Assembly (NCBI RefSeq): GCF_030867145.1
Contig: NC_134414.1
Location: 17,874,518-17,938,517 of the forward strand
Reading direction: 5' to 3'
DNA from: Opisthocomus hoazin
Taxonomy: Eukaryota > Chordata > Aves > Opisthocomiformes > Opisthocomidae
Length of the DNA: 64,000 nucleotides
The translations under genes were made by a program, and so were the position numbers. Positions 12,891 through 23,760 of this stretch are shown piece by piece; position 1 is the first letter of the stretch, and every line of letters starts with the position of its first letter. The notes below the pieces were generated by a model that saw nothing but the letters and a program-made list of their open reading frames with translations, did not search any database and was not told where the DNA came from.

Positions 12891-14117
12891 TGTATTGGGT
12901 TTATGGCAAGGTTTTGGTAGTGGGTGTCTGCGGGGGTGGTGAGAAGACATCAGGTGCTGCCCCCGTGTCGACAAGGTCAGTTCCAGACAGCTCCAAGATG
13001 GACCCACTGCTGGCCAAAGCCGAGCCCATCAGTGAAACTGGTGGTGCCTCTGTGACAACTTGTTTAAGAAAGGGGGAAAAACTGCTGCACAAAAACTGAG
13101 AGAGGAGTAAGAAAACGTGAGAGAAACAGCCCTGCAGACACCAAAGTCAGTGAAGAAGGAGGGGGAGGAGGTGCTCCAGGTGCTGGAGCAGATTCCTCAG
13201 CATCCTGTGATGAAGACCATGGTGAGGCAGGCTGCCCATCTGCAGCCCATGGAGGTCCACGGTGGAGGAAATATCCACCTTGCAGCCTGTGGAGAACCAC
13301 ACACCAGAGTAGGCGGAGATGCCCTGAAGGAAGCTACTGACAGTGGAGAGCTCATGCTGGAGTAGGCTTCTGGCAGGAGCTGCAGCCTGTGGAGAGGAGC
13401 CCATGCAGAAAAGGGTTTTCTGGCAAAACCTGTGACCCACACTGGAGCAGTCCATTCCTGAAGGACTATACCCCATGGAAAGGACCTCTGTTGGAGTAGT
13501 TTGTTAAGGACTGTATCCCCTGGTAAGGACCCCACATTGGAGAAGGGGAAGAGCGTGAGGAGGAAGGAGCAAGAGAGATGAAGTGTTATGGAAGCCACTG
13601 AAGGCAAAGGGCTCTGGAGCAGTGGCTCGCGCCGAGGGACCCTTCCTGAAGTGGCAAAACCGCAGCGGCAAGGCAGCAGAAGCGCTGGGAGAGAGAGGAG
13701 ACTTCGGCAGGGGGGTTGGACTAGGTGATCCACAGAGGTCCCTTCCAACCCCTAACATTCTGTGGTTCTGTGACTGACACAACCCCCACTCCCCATCCCC
13801 CTGCACCGCTCAGGGGGAAGAGGTAGAAGAGTCGAGAATGGAGGAGTAAAGTTGAGCCTGGGAAGAAAGGAGGGGAGAGGAAGGTGATTTTAGTTTTGCC
13901 TTTGTTTCTCACTGTTTTACTTCTTTTAATTGGCAAGAAATTAATTTCCCCCAGGTTGAGTATGGTTTGCCTGTGATGATAATTGGTGAGTGATTGCCCT
14001 GGTTTTAGCTTGACCAGTGAGCTTTTCTATCTTTTATTCTCCTCCTGTCTTGTTGAAGAGGGGGAATGATAGAGTGGCATGATGGGCATCTGGTATCCAA
14101 CCAAGGTCAACCCACCA
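12891..14117 (+). mobile_element. LTR-type element (solo LTR-like), copy 1
   Basis: This is a 1.2-kb repeat starting TGTATTGGG and ending CCCACCA, i.e. with the TG...CA termini of a long terminal repeat, and flanked by a candidate 6-bp duplication. A second inverted copy lies at 55,212-56,270, which shows it is a dispersed family. It contains degenerate 45-50-bp units built around a (c)a(c/t)tggag(c/t)ag core (about 13,350-13,550) and a T-rich then AATT-rich zone near 13,890-13,950, where an LTR polyadenylation region would be expected. I see no gag, pol or env coding sequence, so this is either a solo LTR or a non-autonomous element. The family name is not assigned. A roughly 180-bp segment ending in a CR1 tail interrupts it at about 13,593-13,774. 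Confidence 0.7.
13593..13774 (+). mobile_element. Segment with CR1 3' tail nested in the LTR element
   Basis: Comparison with the inverted copy at 55.2-56.3 kb shows extra sequence here. Its 3' part, about 13,709-13,773, is a CR1 tail: ggttggactaggtgatc, then the cagaggtcccttccaacccc block, then repeated ctgtg units. The 5' part (13,593-13,708) is unusually GC-rich and does not resemble the CR1 copies elsewhere in the window. It may be a diverged CR1 5' portion or co-inserted DNA. Confidence 0.6.
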
Positions 14118-14832
14118 CACAAGGTATAAAATTTCCAAGTCTTTTGCCTTGCAACGAGATGATGATATTAGATGTGGTGACTGAAGTCAGGAGGAGCAGG
14201 AAAACAAAGGGTTTGCATTTCTATTCAGACTTTTTCCACATGAACAAAAGATCTCCTGGCAGACACAGTGATTTTACTGCAAGTATCACAATATTTAATT
14301 ATTTCTAAATCTCAGACATAGAGCTGAAAAGTACATTCTTTATTCATACTGGCATAGCTGGGGGGAGGGGGATAATTATTATTTAGAAGAGAACCATATC
14401 CTCTGTCTTCCTGTTAAAACCCCAGATATTACCTATCACTCCTTCCATGTGAAAGGACTTATTAGCATCTAAGTTTGTCAGTTCTTATTCTTCTCATCAG
14501 AAGAAAAATATGGTCTTTATGAGGTATACAGTAGACTGATGGGCTACTATAAAAATTCTAACAGGATACAAAAAAAAAAAAGAATCTTAAGCTTTTAGAA
14601 ACTGTTTCTGTCACATAAATCTCACATATACCTTTGCATCTTTCTTCCCTGCAGGTTGTTCTGTTCCCAGCCACAAAATACCACTTGACACTTCAGGTAC
14701 AGATGGCAGCAGAAAGAAGAATCAGAGACATGAACATCTTCATTGCCTTACAAGCATACCACTGCCCTGTACAATCTGGAGAGCTGGTGGTACCAGTCAG
14801 TAAGCGCACAGACAGCTTTACAAAATGAATCG

Positions 14833-14967
14833 TGGAATCACAGAATCATAGAATCATAGATTGGAAAAGACCTCTAAGTCCATCAAGTCCAACCATCAAC
14901 CCAACACCACCATGTCTACCAAAGTATATCCCGAAGTGCCACATCTACAATTTTTTTAAATGTCACC
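14833..14967 (-). mobile_element. CR1 3'-end fragment
   Basis: This short reverse-oriented CR1 tail begins with the repeated agaatcata units. It continues through the conserved block that reads ttggaaaagacctctaag on the plus strand, and then cccgaagtgccacatctaca. It carries no coding sequence. The tail repeat (gattctatg) differs from that of the CR1 at 457-1,590 (gattctgtg), so it belongs to a different subfamily, close to the ones at 32.2-35.2 kb and 40.4 kb. Confidence 0.9.
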
Positions 14968-17329
14968 CGCTCCGTACAGAGGGTACAGGTAATTTCCTTC
15001 TTCTCTTTTTTTCTCTCCGTTTTGATAAACCAGGAAGATCAGGAATGACAGCGGCATGAAGAAACGTTTATGTGAAGGAAGGATATTTGGGGAGACAAGG
15101 GAATGTAGGGAATAGTATAATAGGATGGAGTGAAAGAGGACTTTGACACTGAGACAGAACATGAGGAAAAATGCTTGCAATCACTTCTGAAGCATAAAGA
15201 TTATACCATTAAGGTTTCATAAACGAGATGTAAAGTTCAACCTTGAGGATATTTAGCACCTTGAATGGCAAAATTCCCATTGTTATGATGGTATGATAGG
15301 TCATTCAGCAATGCATACAGACAGCTTTCACTGAGAAAGGGACTGGACATGTTGTTTAGGTCACTATTTTCCAATGCTTCTCAAAAAATGACTGTCAACT
15401 GTTCAGACACTGAGCAGACCAAAAGCAGGCTACTCTCAGCAGCTACATCATCAGATAAAATAATCCTGCTGGCAAGAGGCAAAATGAAAACCTTGAAACT
15501 CTCCCTACTGGATTAAAAAGGAAAATATATATGCATGTCTGTTCTTGTAAGAACTATGCATTGCCTAGCATGTATGATTTGCAACATGGAGATCATATAT
15601 TTTGTGAAATCTCAGTGCTATAAGACAGCGTCCTTGAATTATTAGAGACACTTTCTCCCTTGTAATATGTAATTATTTTAGCTTAACTTTTTTTTTTCCC
15701 CAAAATGAAGACATGAGTCTGTGACCTAATTAAAGTAGAACTAATTCAACTCAGGACCATAATAGCAAGAAAATGCACTGCAAGGTTTTATCTGCAATTT
15801 TTTTTTAGAGACAAATACAATGAGGAGATCTAAGGCAGCTAACAGTGCGAACAAGGAAGCATTCTGAAATGAATAAACCCTTGATATTGCACATTAGTAA
15901 GTAGAGTAATGGACCTGTGGCATGAGACCTGGGAACATAATGGAGTTGGGCAAGCTGCTAAAACGGGGAGTTATGCTGTCTGAAAAGTTGTGAAGATTCA
16001 GATAATAGAGTGTGAGTATTTGCTCTGCAGGAGTAGCAAGATCACTTCCCTGACAGCATTCAAGCAGACTCTTGACATTTATAAAGCTACAGAATGGTGG
16101 AATAGATAATGAAAACATATCCTGAAAGCACGACTCACTGAGGCAGTATGCAGGACAGCATGTATGGCCTCTTCTTCTTTATAAATGAGTATGCTGAGTC
16201 ACAGTAGAAATTGGGAAAGATTTTAGCAGTTGAGGAGCTGACTCAAAGGTTTTCCTTATAATATACGAAGAAGGAATCAGAAGAAGCTGAAAGATGCAGG
16301 TGCCCATTTAAGGAACTTTGAGTCTCACCAGCATTCAGCTGTAGAGATCTCATTTTGCTCATTGACTGCTTTATAAAAATAATGATTTTTCTTTTATTCT
16401 TCTAACATGAAGCAGCACATTATAGCAAACAAGATATCAAATGCAGTTGTGTAACATGGTGGATTAGACAACCATATTTTTAAACACAGGTTTCAAAATT
16501 CAGGAAAAGGCAAGTGCTTTGGACTGGAAAGCTCTGCTACTTCCACAAAAAGACCTACCATATCAGTGGATCTGGCCTGCTTAATAAGTATAACTTAGAC
16601 TGTACTTTTTTTTCAGTTGTGCTGTTATTTTTCACTTAAGGTCCACCACTTTATTGTGATTATTTTTATGTGAAATATCTTCAAATTTCTAGATGACAGT
16701 ACCAAGATATATTGCACAACTGACTTTACAGTACCAAAAATTTTAATTCAGTTTTGTTAAAATGCCTTTACTGCTCATCAGTGTTTACCTGGATAAAAAA
16801 ACAGAGTTTCTGACTCTAATACAGGTCAGGAGTCAAAATTCAAAGAGTAGGCTGCTACTGTATGCATGCACAGAGAAAACACGCATGTAATACATATATG
16901 ATTTCTAGCATATTTCCTATTAATCATGAAGAATTAATAGCTCCAAAGCATAGATTTTTTTGATCTGTACCAGGCCAACATTTTGATGATGACTGGAAAA
17001 CCCCCCAGTGTCTCATTCTGACAAATACAGAAGTAGTACAAATACTATTGGCCTAAGGAACAACAGAGTAACACAAAGAGTCTCTAAGTACATTATAAAG
17101 CGCAGATCAGCATGTTATGCCGTTAAAAACCCTAGCCCTTATTTGTTAGGGTAATATGCTTTGCTTGTGTTAACAATAATAAAATATTAAAGGAAGAATG
17201 TTAATGAGGTCTGTGATGCAAATGATGGATAGGTAATCGTTAGATTTCTGGAAAGGGGTGGATATGTGCCTAAAAATTAGAGCATGTGACTAGAAAACCG
17301 CATTTGGTTTTTTTGCATCCAGATAGAGT
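14968..17329. other. Intergenic DNA, nothing recognised
   Basis: This is AT-rich sequence between two CR1 fragments. No convincing ORF, RNA gene or further repeat could be supported by reading. Confidence 0.4.
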
Positions 17330-17787
17330 CTAGCAGAGAGCTATGAGGATGATGAGGGGACTGGAGCATCTCTCCTATGAGGAAAGGCTGAGGGAGCTGG
17401 GCTTGTTCAGCCTGAAGAAGAGAAGTCTGAAAGAGGATCTTATAAATGCTTATAAATATCTTAAGGGTGGGTGTCAGGAGGATGGGGCCAAGCTCTTTTC
17501 AGTGGTGCCCAGCAACAGGGCAAGGGGCAACGGGCACAAACTGAAGCATAGGAAGTTCCACCTGAACATGAGGAACAACTTCTTCCCTCTGAGGGTGACG
17601 GAGCACTGCAACAGGCTGCCCAGAGGGGCTGTGGAGCCTCCTTCTCTGGAGATATTGAAGACTCGCCTGGACAAGATCCTGTGCAGCCTGTTCTAGGTGA
17701 CCCTGCTTTGGCAGAGAGGCTGGACTAGATGATCTCCAGAGGTCTCTTCCAACCCCTAACATGCTGTGATTCTGTGATTCTGTGATT
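17330..17787 (+). mobile_element. CR1 LINE 3' fragment
   Basis: This forward-oriented, 5'-truncated CR1 retains the ORF2 C-terminus, the 3' UTR and the repeat tail (gattctgtg repeated three times, ending at 17,787). Its ORF2 end (17,343-17,696) is continuously open for 117 codons, with [20 protein letters not shown] and the terminal ILCSLF before TAG. It closely resembles the C-terminal part of the reverse copy at 457-1,590, so the two are probably the same subfamily. Confidence 0.93.
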
Positions 17788-20700
17788 TGCTATCTTGCAA
17801 AAATGGTCTTGTTAATTTATATAAACATTTTTAGAACTGCTTGCCAGTTTTCTGTGCACTTATAGCTAGTGACGGACCCAGACAGGGGTGAGTAGTGAGA
17901 ACAGTCCCAGCAAGCGGCATCCAGAGATATTCAAACAGTACAAAAATCTTGAACAGCTACATGTAGGTGACAGGCCACTAGCCAGCACTTGGGCACATTG
18001 GTTTGGAGTGAGTGTCCTTTTTCCCCCAAGTCTATGGCGCCAGGCACAGCTGGAACACAGGGGCAAGGACCTGTTATATCCAGACCGCTTAAATAAATTC
18101 TAGATTTTATTTCACTGAATAGTGTGGTTCTTGTGGTTGACCCACTGTAAATTCACCCAAGCTGGTTCTCTATTTGTTTTCTAGACCACTGTTTCAATCA
18201 TTGCTCAAGTTTCCCTCTGAGAAGGAAGATTTTTATGGTCAAAAAATTGAAAAATGTTGCTAAGTACTATTCAGTTGATGGCCTTGGCTAGAGATTTATA
18301 TTAAAGATGCACTATTCCTCCAGTTGGAGCTGGACTTTTCTTCTCCTTGTGCTTCTTCTCAGATTTTGGGACGTCTGGTAAGGAGCCTTGCTTTGATCAC
18401 CTGTATGAGAGAAGACAGACAACTGTCGCGAGAGGTTAAGACATTAATACCTATAAAAGAAATCCATGCACCCAGAGTGTCTAGAATATATTAAATAATT
18501 TCTTACTAGCACTGCCATATAAACATACTGACAATACTCTTTTTCTGGAACAATCATACCATGTGGTGGATAGTAAATTAATTTTTATCTGTGAAAAATT
18601 TAAGAGAGAAATCTAGACTATATTCAGTATCTATTCACAAGGTTTAAGAAATACAGGCAACAGAAAATTGAAGACTGGCACACACCATCATTGAAGTTTA
18701 AATTTTTACCTGTTTTCATTTTACTCACGCACAGTTCTAAAATCAACCTAAAGGGTAATGTGGTTTAGGACACAGTATAACAGTATTATCTCACAGATAA
18801 TTAAAGTATCTTTTAATCATAAATCATCCGCATAATCAGATTTATGCAAGGCAGATAAAATTAATAATTAAAATGCCTGCACTTTAGGATTTGGGGAGGA
18901 TCTTTTGTGAAAGTTTAAAAAAACAGTCTTGAATTCTCTGTCTTTGAGAGTCAGAGTCAAAGCAAGTAAAATAGCATACAGCAGTATGACCGCTGCTGGA
19001 AACAGCATCCCCTCTCTCTGAATCCACCCAAGCTACTGTGAGGATGGCGTTCCATATTCAAAAGAAATACTTTGACTGACTGAAAAGACCTAGAATACTG
19101 GTATTTTCCCTTCTTCCCTCCATTTTTCTCCTCCCATTTTCTTCCTCCAAATATATAATAATTAGTCACCATAGCTGCCATATATGTCTGACAATGCATA
19201 TTACTTTCATCAGTAAAGAGTTAAGTGACCCCCCCAGCCATTTTTGCACCACTCTGCAAATATGACTTCTCAGCTTCACAAAGTAGTATTTCAGCACTCC
19301 TGAAGCTCCAGCCCTATTGATTTCCTTCAAATTGAACCATAAGAGAAGTACATATGCTTCAAAGAAAATACGAAGTGTGGTAGCCGATCAATAGCTTCGG
19401 ATCCTGAAAGCTCTGGAGATCCAGACAAAGCCTTTTACACCTGAGTACAGAAATTTGTGCTACTGGTTGTCCACAGTAACAAAACTGTAACTTCAGTCTC
19501 TTATGCTCCAGTGTTTATAGATGCTGTCAAATTTAAATAACAGAATTTATCCCTCCAAAAATGTCTATAATCACACAGTAACCATGTTAGGAGCATACAA
19601 TGGAGTGTATGAGACTGGAATAAATCACAAGAACTGGTATGCTCAAAATGAGACTTAACTTGTGGACAAGTAAATGTGAGAATAGAATAATACCTGATAT
19701 TGCTATCTATCATTTCTTTTAGAACCATTATTTTCTCCATGTCATTAAGGGACCTAAAAGATGTGGGTTCTGTCACCACAACCACCATGTCACCATCCTC
19801 AAAGAGGAGAACCATTGTACCAAAAAAAAAACCCCAAAACAAACCACCAAGAGACTTAATTGACACTGCCACAGTCAGAAGTTGAAAGCAAATTCATGTA
19901 CTTTGCAGCTCAAAGACCATTTCTAGTTCTACAGACATCAGTGCAGCTTACAAATATGACATATAAAAAACTCAGATGAAGCCATCACAAAAAGACATTT
20001 CCAGAAATATATCTAAAAGCAGTATTTTAAAAATCTGATGATACTACAAGTTTGTCAGGTTTCAGGACTGCTGAACAGTTTCTATGCTTTCTCAGAACCA
20101 TGGCTGCTGGTATGAACAATAGAAATGGGAAATTTCCAAATATGCTGTTCATCTGTTTAATTTTTTAAATAATTTTTTCTTGTCCTAAAAAAGCAGGATC
20201 TTACTCTAATGGTAAGAATTACCAAAGTATCCTCAGCCTGTGACAATATTCTCTCTAACAAGGAAAGTTCTAACCTTGTTCTGACTATCTATAAGACTAT
20301 GAAGGAAAAGATTCATGTATATATTTTTTCATATATTTTAAACAGAAGGTCTTTGATAAAATAAAAGCCATAACATTTTCCACTTCAAATAGATCAGTTA
20401 ATTTCCATGTTTAAGACCTAAAAAAGTTCAGAAAGATTTTAATCGTGATGTCTTTTTACACTACTAGTAGTATACCATCACTGTATGCATACTCCAGAAC
20501 CACACTTAACTGTCTACCATACACTAACCAGATCGCATTAGTATCTTGTACTCTCAGGGCCCATTACAGTACAACACAAAGCAATTTAGATCCTCCCCTC
20601 TACTTATACATTATAATCAGATTGGGTAACAGAAGGGAACTCTGACAGATCTGCAAACACCGGTGGTGAGACTCTTTACTCTCCCCTGGCTATGTCATAC

Positions 20701-23179
20701 ACTTGGCTTCTCCTTGCTCCACCATTTTAGAATATCAACAGTTTAGAACTTGTCATTTATTCCCAGCACACCTATTAGCTTCAGTAACACAATGTTGTTT
20801 GTGTCCTGGAGTGAAGAAATAAAAGATGATGTCAACCAAAAGTGCTTTAATTTCAGTACGAGAAAATGTATTTTTTCTTTAGAAACACCTTTAAGTCTAA
20901 GTAGCATTAGTGAATTTTTTCCTTTTTAAATTTTTCCATATTACACAGTCATAAACTTTAAGTAATTTCAATGGGGAATTCCTTCAAAATCCAGAACCTC
21001 TGCTGGATGGTGTTACTCACAGTATCACACCCGTTTTCTCAACCTCCAACAGCTTTGCTTTGCTGCCTGCCTGCGGGCTGTGACCAGTAGAGGGCATTTT
21101 AGGACTGAGTTACGTGAACACAAAACGAAAAGGCAGGCATTTCTACCACAAAGAGCAGTTTACTCACGTTGGAGGAGTACACGTTTGAGCAGCTTAATAA
21201 ATATTTGAGTACAAATTGTAGTGTTTTCAACATAAATATCAGATCCATAGTATTTAAGTAAAATGTTACGTGTGACTTTTATTAAGAGCTATGTTTTCAA
21301 ACTTCTTTATTGCGCATACACTGCACTACTTTAAAACTGACATTTAGAGAGTTAAACACAGAGGCACATTAAAACTTTATATAGAATATACTTACAAAGC
21401 AGGGGAAAAAATCTACACAGAAGTCAATGCCTGAAAGACTTCATTTTAGCAAGCAAAAAGCTTATTTCAGCAACATTAACCATTTAATAACGTTATTTAC
21501 TTAAATCGTGAGATTATTTACCTATCATGTTAAAACTGGTTTTACATATTCTCGATTAAAAACACATCATAAGTTTATATTTTCTTAAATGATAACAGTA
21601 CTTAAGTAAAACCTTGTGAGTTTCAGATGTGGTTCTTCAAAATCACCTGAAAATCTGAACTGAATAAATATGATAACGTTCAATTCTCCAATTCCTACAA
21701 GTTAGTACAAATGGGAATAAGTGCTAGAAGTGCATCCTTACTGGCTGGCTTTAAAAGGTGCACACCCAGATCTGTTTGCCCAGCTACACGCTCAAATACA
21801 CCAGCTGGGCTTTTTAAACACCAATATTCGATTCCGCGCCTTGACTTCAGATTATAGTTCTACTAATGGAGCTTGTGCAACTTGATACAGTCCGTCTGGA
21901 GTCTCAAGCTACAGAGTCAGCCACAACTGTGCCCTAGTTAACTGTTTCCTCAGGTTACAGAGTTTTAGTTTGTAAGGGTGAATGACAGAGCTTCCACTGG
22001 AGTTCCCACGAGCTCAGACTGAGGACAGGAGGGACTTCACTCGTAAAGTGATACAGGTGCTCTCAGTGTACAAGGGTGTTGTCTACTAGGCCCTGGGACA
22101 AGGTTTAGCCATGGAAGAAGGTATTCATCATATCCCTTCTTCAGGCACCTAACAAGATGCAGAAATTGTAACGTGACCTACTTCACTGTTGCTGTCATCT
22201 TCCACCGCACGACAAGCCACCCTGCCAGAAGAACATATTCAGGATCATTCACAGTTTAGGCAATGGTACCAAACACAAATTCCCACACACAAAGTATTAT
22301 TTTGGGAAGAACAGAATTCAAGTTGCAAACCTTCCTAACTTTAATAAAACTGTTGGGCCATGTTGTCTGTGGTCTGTGCCTCCCCTCATCTATTTTTTGG
22401 AAGAGAAATAACAAAATCTTTAACGTTTTCATCATGCTAGTAATTTAAACAACCACTTATTATCAGATGTGCAGCAGCCCTCCGGGGAGATAAACAGCTC
22501 TGGAGCCACAACAACTGTATGCTGACCACAGTCCTTGCTTGCACTGCTGCCTAGTAATTATTCAGTGAGGTGGAAGTAGCTATATATAAAAACAAAAGAT
22601 TGTGCCCTTACTGAGTTTTTTACAGAAAAGTGCAATTTTCCTATCTACATATTTCCATACAGTTTACCACCAAGAACCTGAAAAACCTGTTCTCATGTAA
22701 ATCTGTCGTGAAACAATACTACTTCCGGCAAGGCACACTCCCAGGGGAAATTCCCAGTGAACTCAGCAGAGTGATACTGATCTAATGAAAAGAAAACTGT
22801 AATAATGACAGCGAAAAACAAATAGAAAAGTCAAATGGCTACTCAAAGGTATACACGCCTGACTTTGGGGGAGAAGTGAAAAGAGGGGAAAAAAGCCACC
22901 ATAAAAAAACATCAGTCAGGCTTTTATCCCAGAGTGATCTGACTAAATGAAGAACACACTTAAGGTCACCTCCAAACTTCACCTAAACATTTGCCAACAT
23001 TTTTAAAGCTATGCATACACTGTGCTCTTAAATCACCAGCACAGGAAACTCAATATGGATTTTCAGTCACTTCAAGTGACAAGAGACCATGAAATTCAAA
23101 GTGCTGGATGAAATACTGGTTTTCTGAAGCTAAACTCTAGAAAAAGTGATTGTGGTGGAAGAAAGATCTCTCAGGTGTA
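17788..23179. other. Intergenic AT-rich DNA, nothing recognised
   Basis: About 5.4 kb without a supportable gene. Short phrases such as ccctattgatttccttcaa (about 19,312) and gtaatttcaatgggg (about 20,962) resemble a phrase common in old amniote repeats. They are too short to call. Confidence 0.4.
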
Positions 23180-23760
23180 AATCCACCCTCCATCCAACAC
23201 AGCTTAACTCCTGGCTGCCAGGGAGAGGGACTGTCTCACTCTCCTGCCCACACTGGCTGTGCTTCCTTCACATCAGGTCTGGTGACCACGACGCCAGAGG
23301 GGGAGCTGCAGCCACCCCTCACTGGCAGGGAGCAGCAAGAATAGGCTGTGCCATGTGGGAGGACAAGCCAGGAACCAAGGGTGACCACAGCACAGACAGT
23401 GCCCTCACCAACCACAGCACAGTCCTGCTGCACCTGTACAGCAGTCCCTGACACAGCATGGTCCATCCAGATAGCCCAGTCAGAAGCAGCAGAGATACCA
23501 GCAGAGTGGAGACAAAACTAAAAGATAGGTCTGAAGTCTATCTAGAAGACAGCACTGGAGACAACCAACATAGGTCTGAATCCATCCAGGAGACAGGACC
23601 ACAACCGAACAAGACAAGGCCATAACCTACAACACATCTAAGGCAAGAACAGGCCGCATAGGCATGAGCTTAAGAGCAGCTCCTAGATCAATGGGCAGCA
23701 ACTGTGGATGAAGGTCCCAGGGGAGGCTGGTCAAGGCAGTTCAGGCATATTAGTTCTCTC
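23180..23760. repeat. GC-rich patch with imperfect internal repeat, possibly repeat-derived
   Basis: This patch is clearly richer in G+C than its flanks. It contains an imperfect direct repeat: aggtctgaa followed by a tc-rich spacer and gaagacag/ggagacag occurs at about 23,526-23,552 and again at about 23,572-23,597. Open frames of about 100 codons occur on both strands (for example 23,146-23,451) but show no domain I recognise. The texture suggests an old transposable element or LTR fragment that I cannot name. Confidence 0.35.

Larger units (their letters stand above)
12884..14123. repeat. Candidate target-site duplication flanking the LTR element
   Basis: The hexamer cacaag occurs at 12,884-12,889, just before the element's TG end (one base intervenes), and again at 14,118-14,123 directly after its CA end. 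The following base differs (a versus g). A 6-bp duplication would suit a beta-like (ERVK-type) integration, but a short match like this can arise by chance. Confidence 0.5.

Noticed and set aside
12845-13806. Overlapping ORFs on both strands of the LTR element (up to 183 codons)
   Set aside because: They come from its GC-richer, repeat-containing sequence. The frames do not match retroviral proteins and differ between the two copies.
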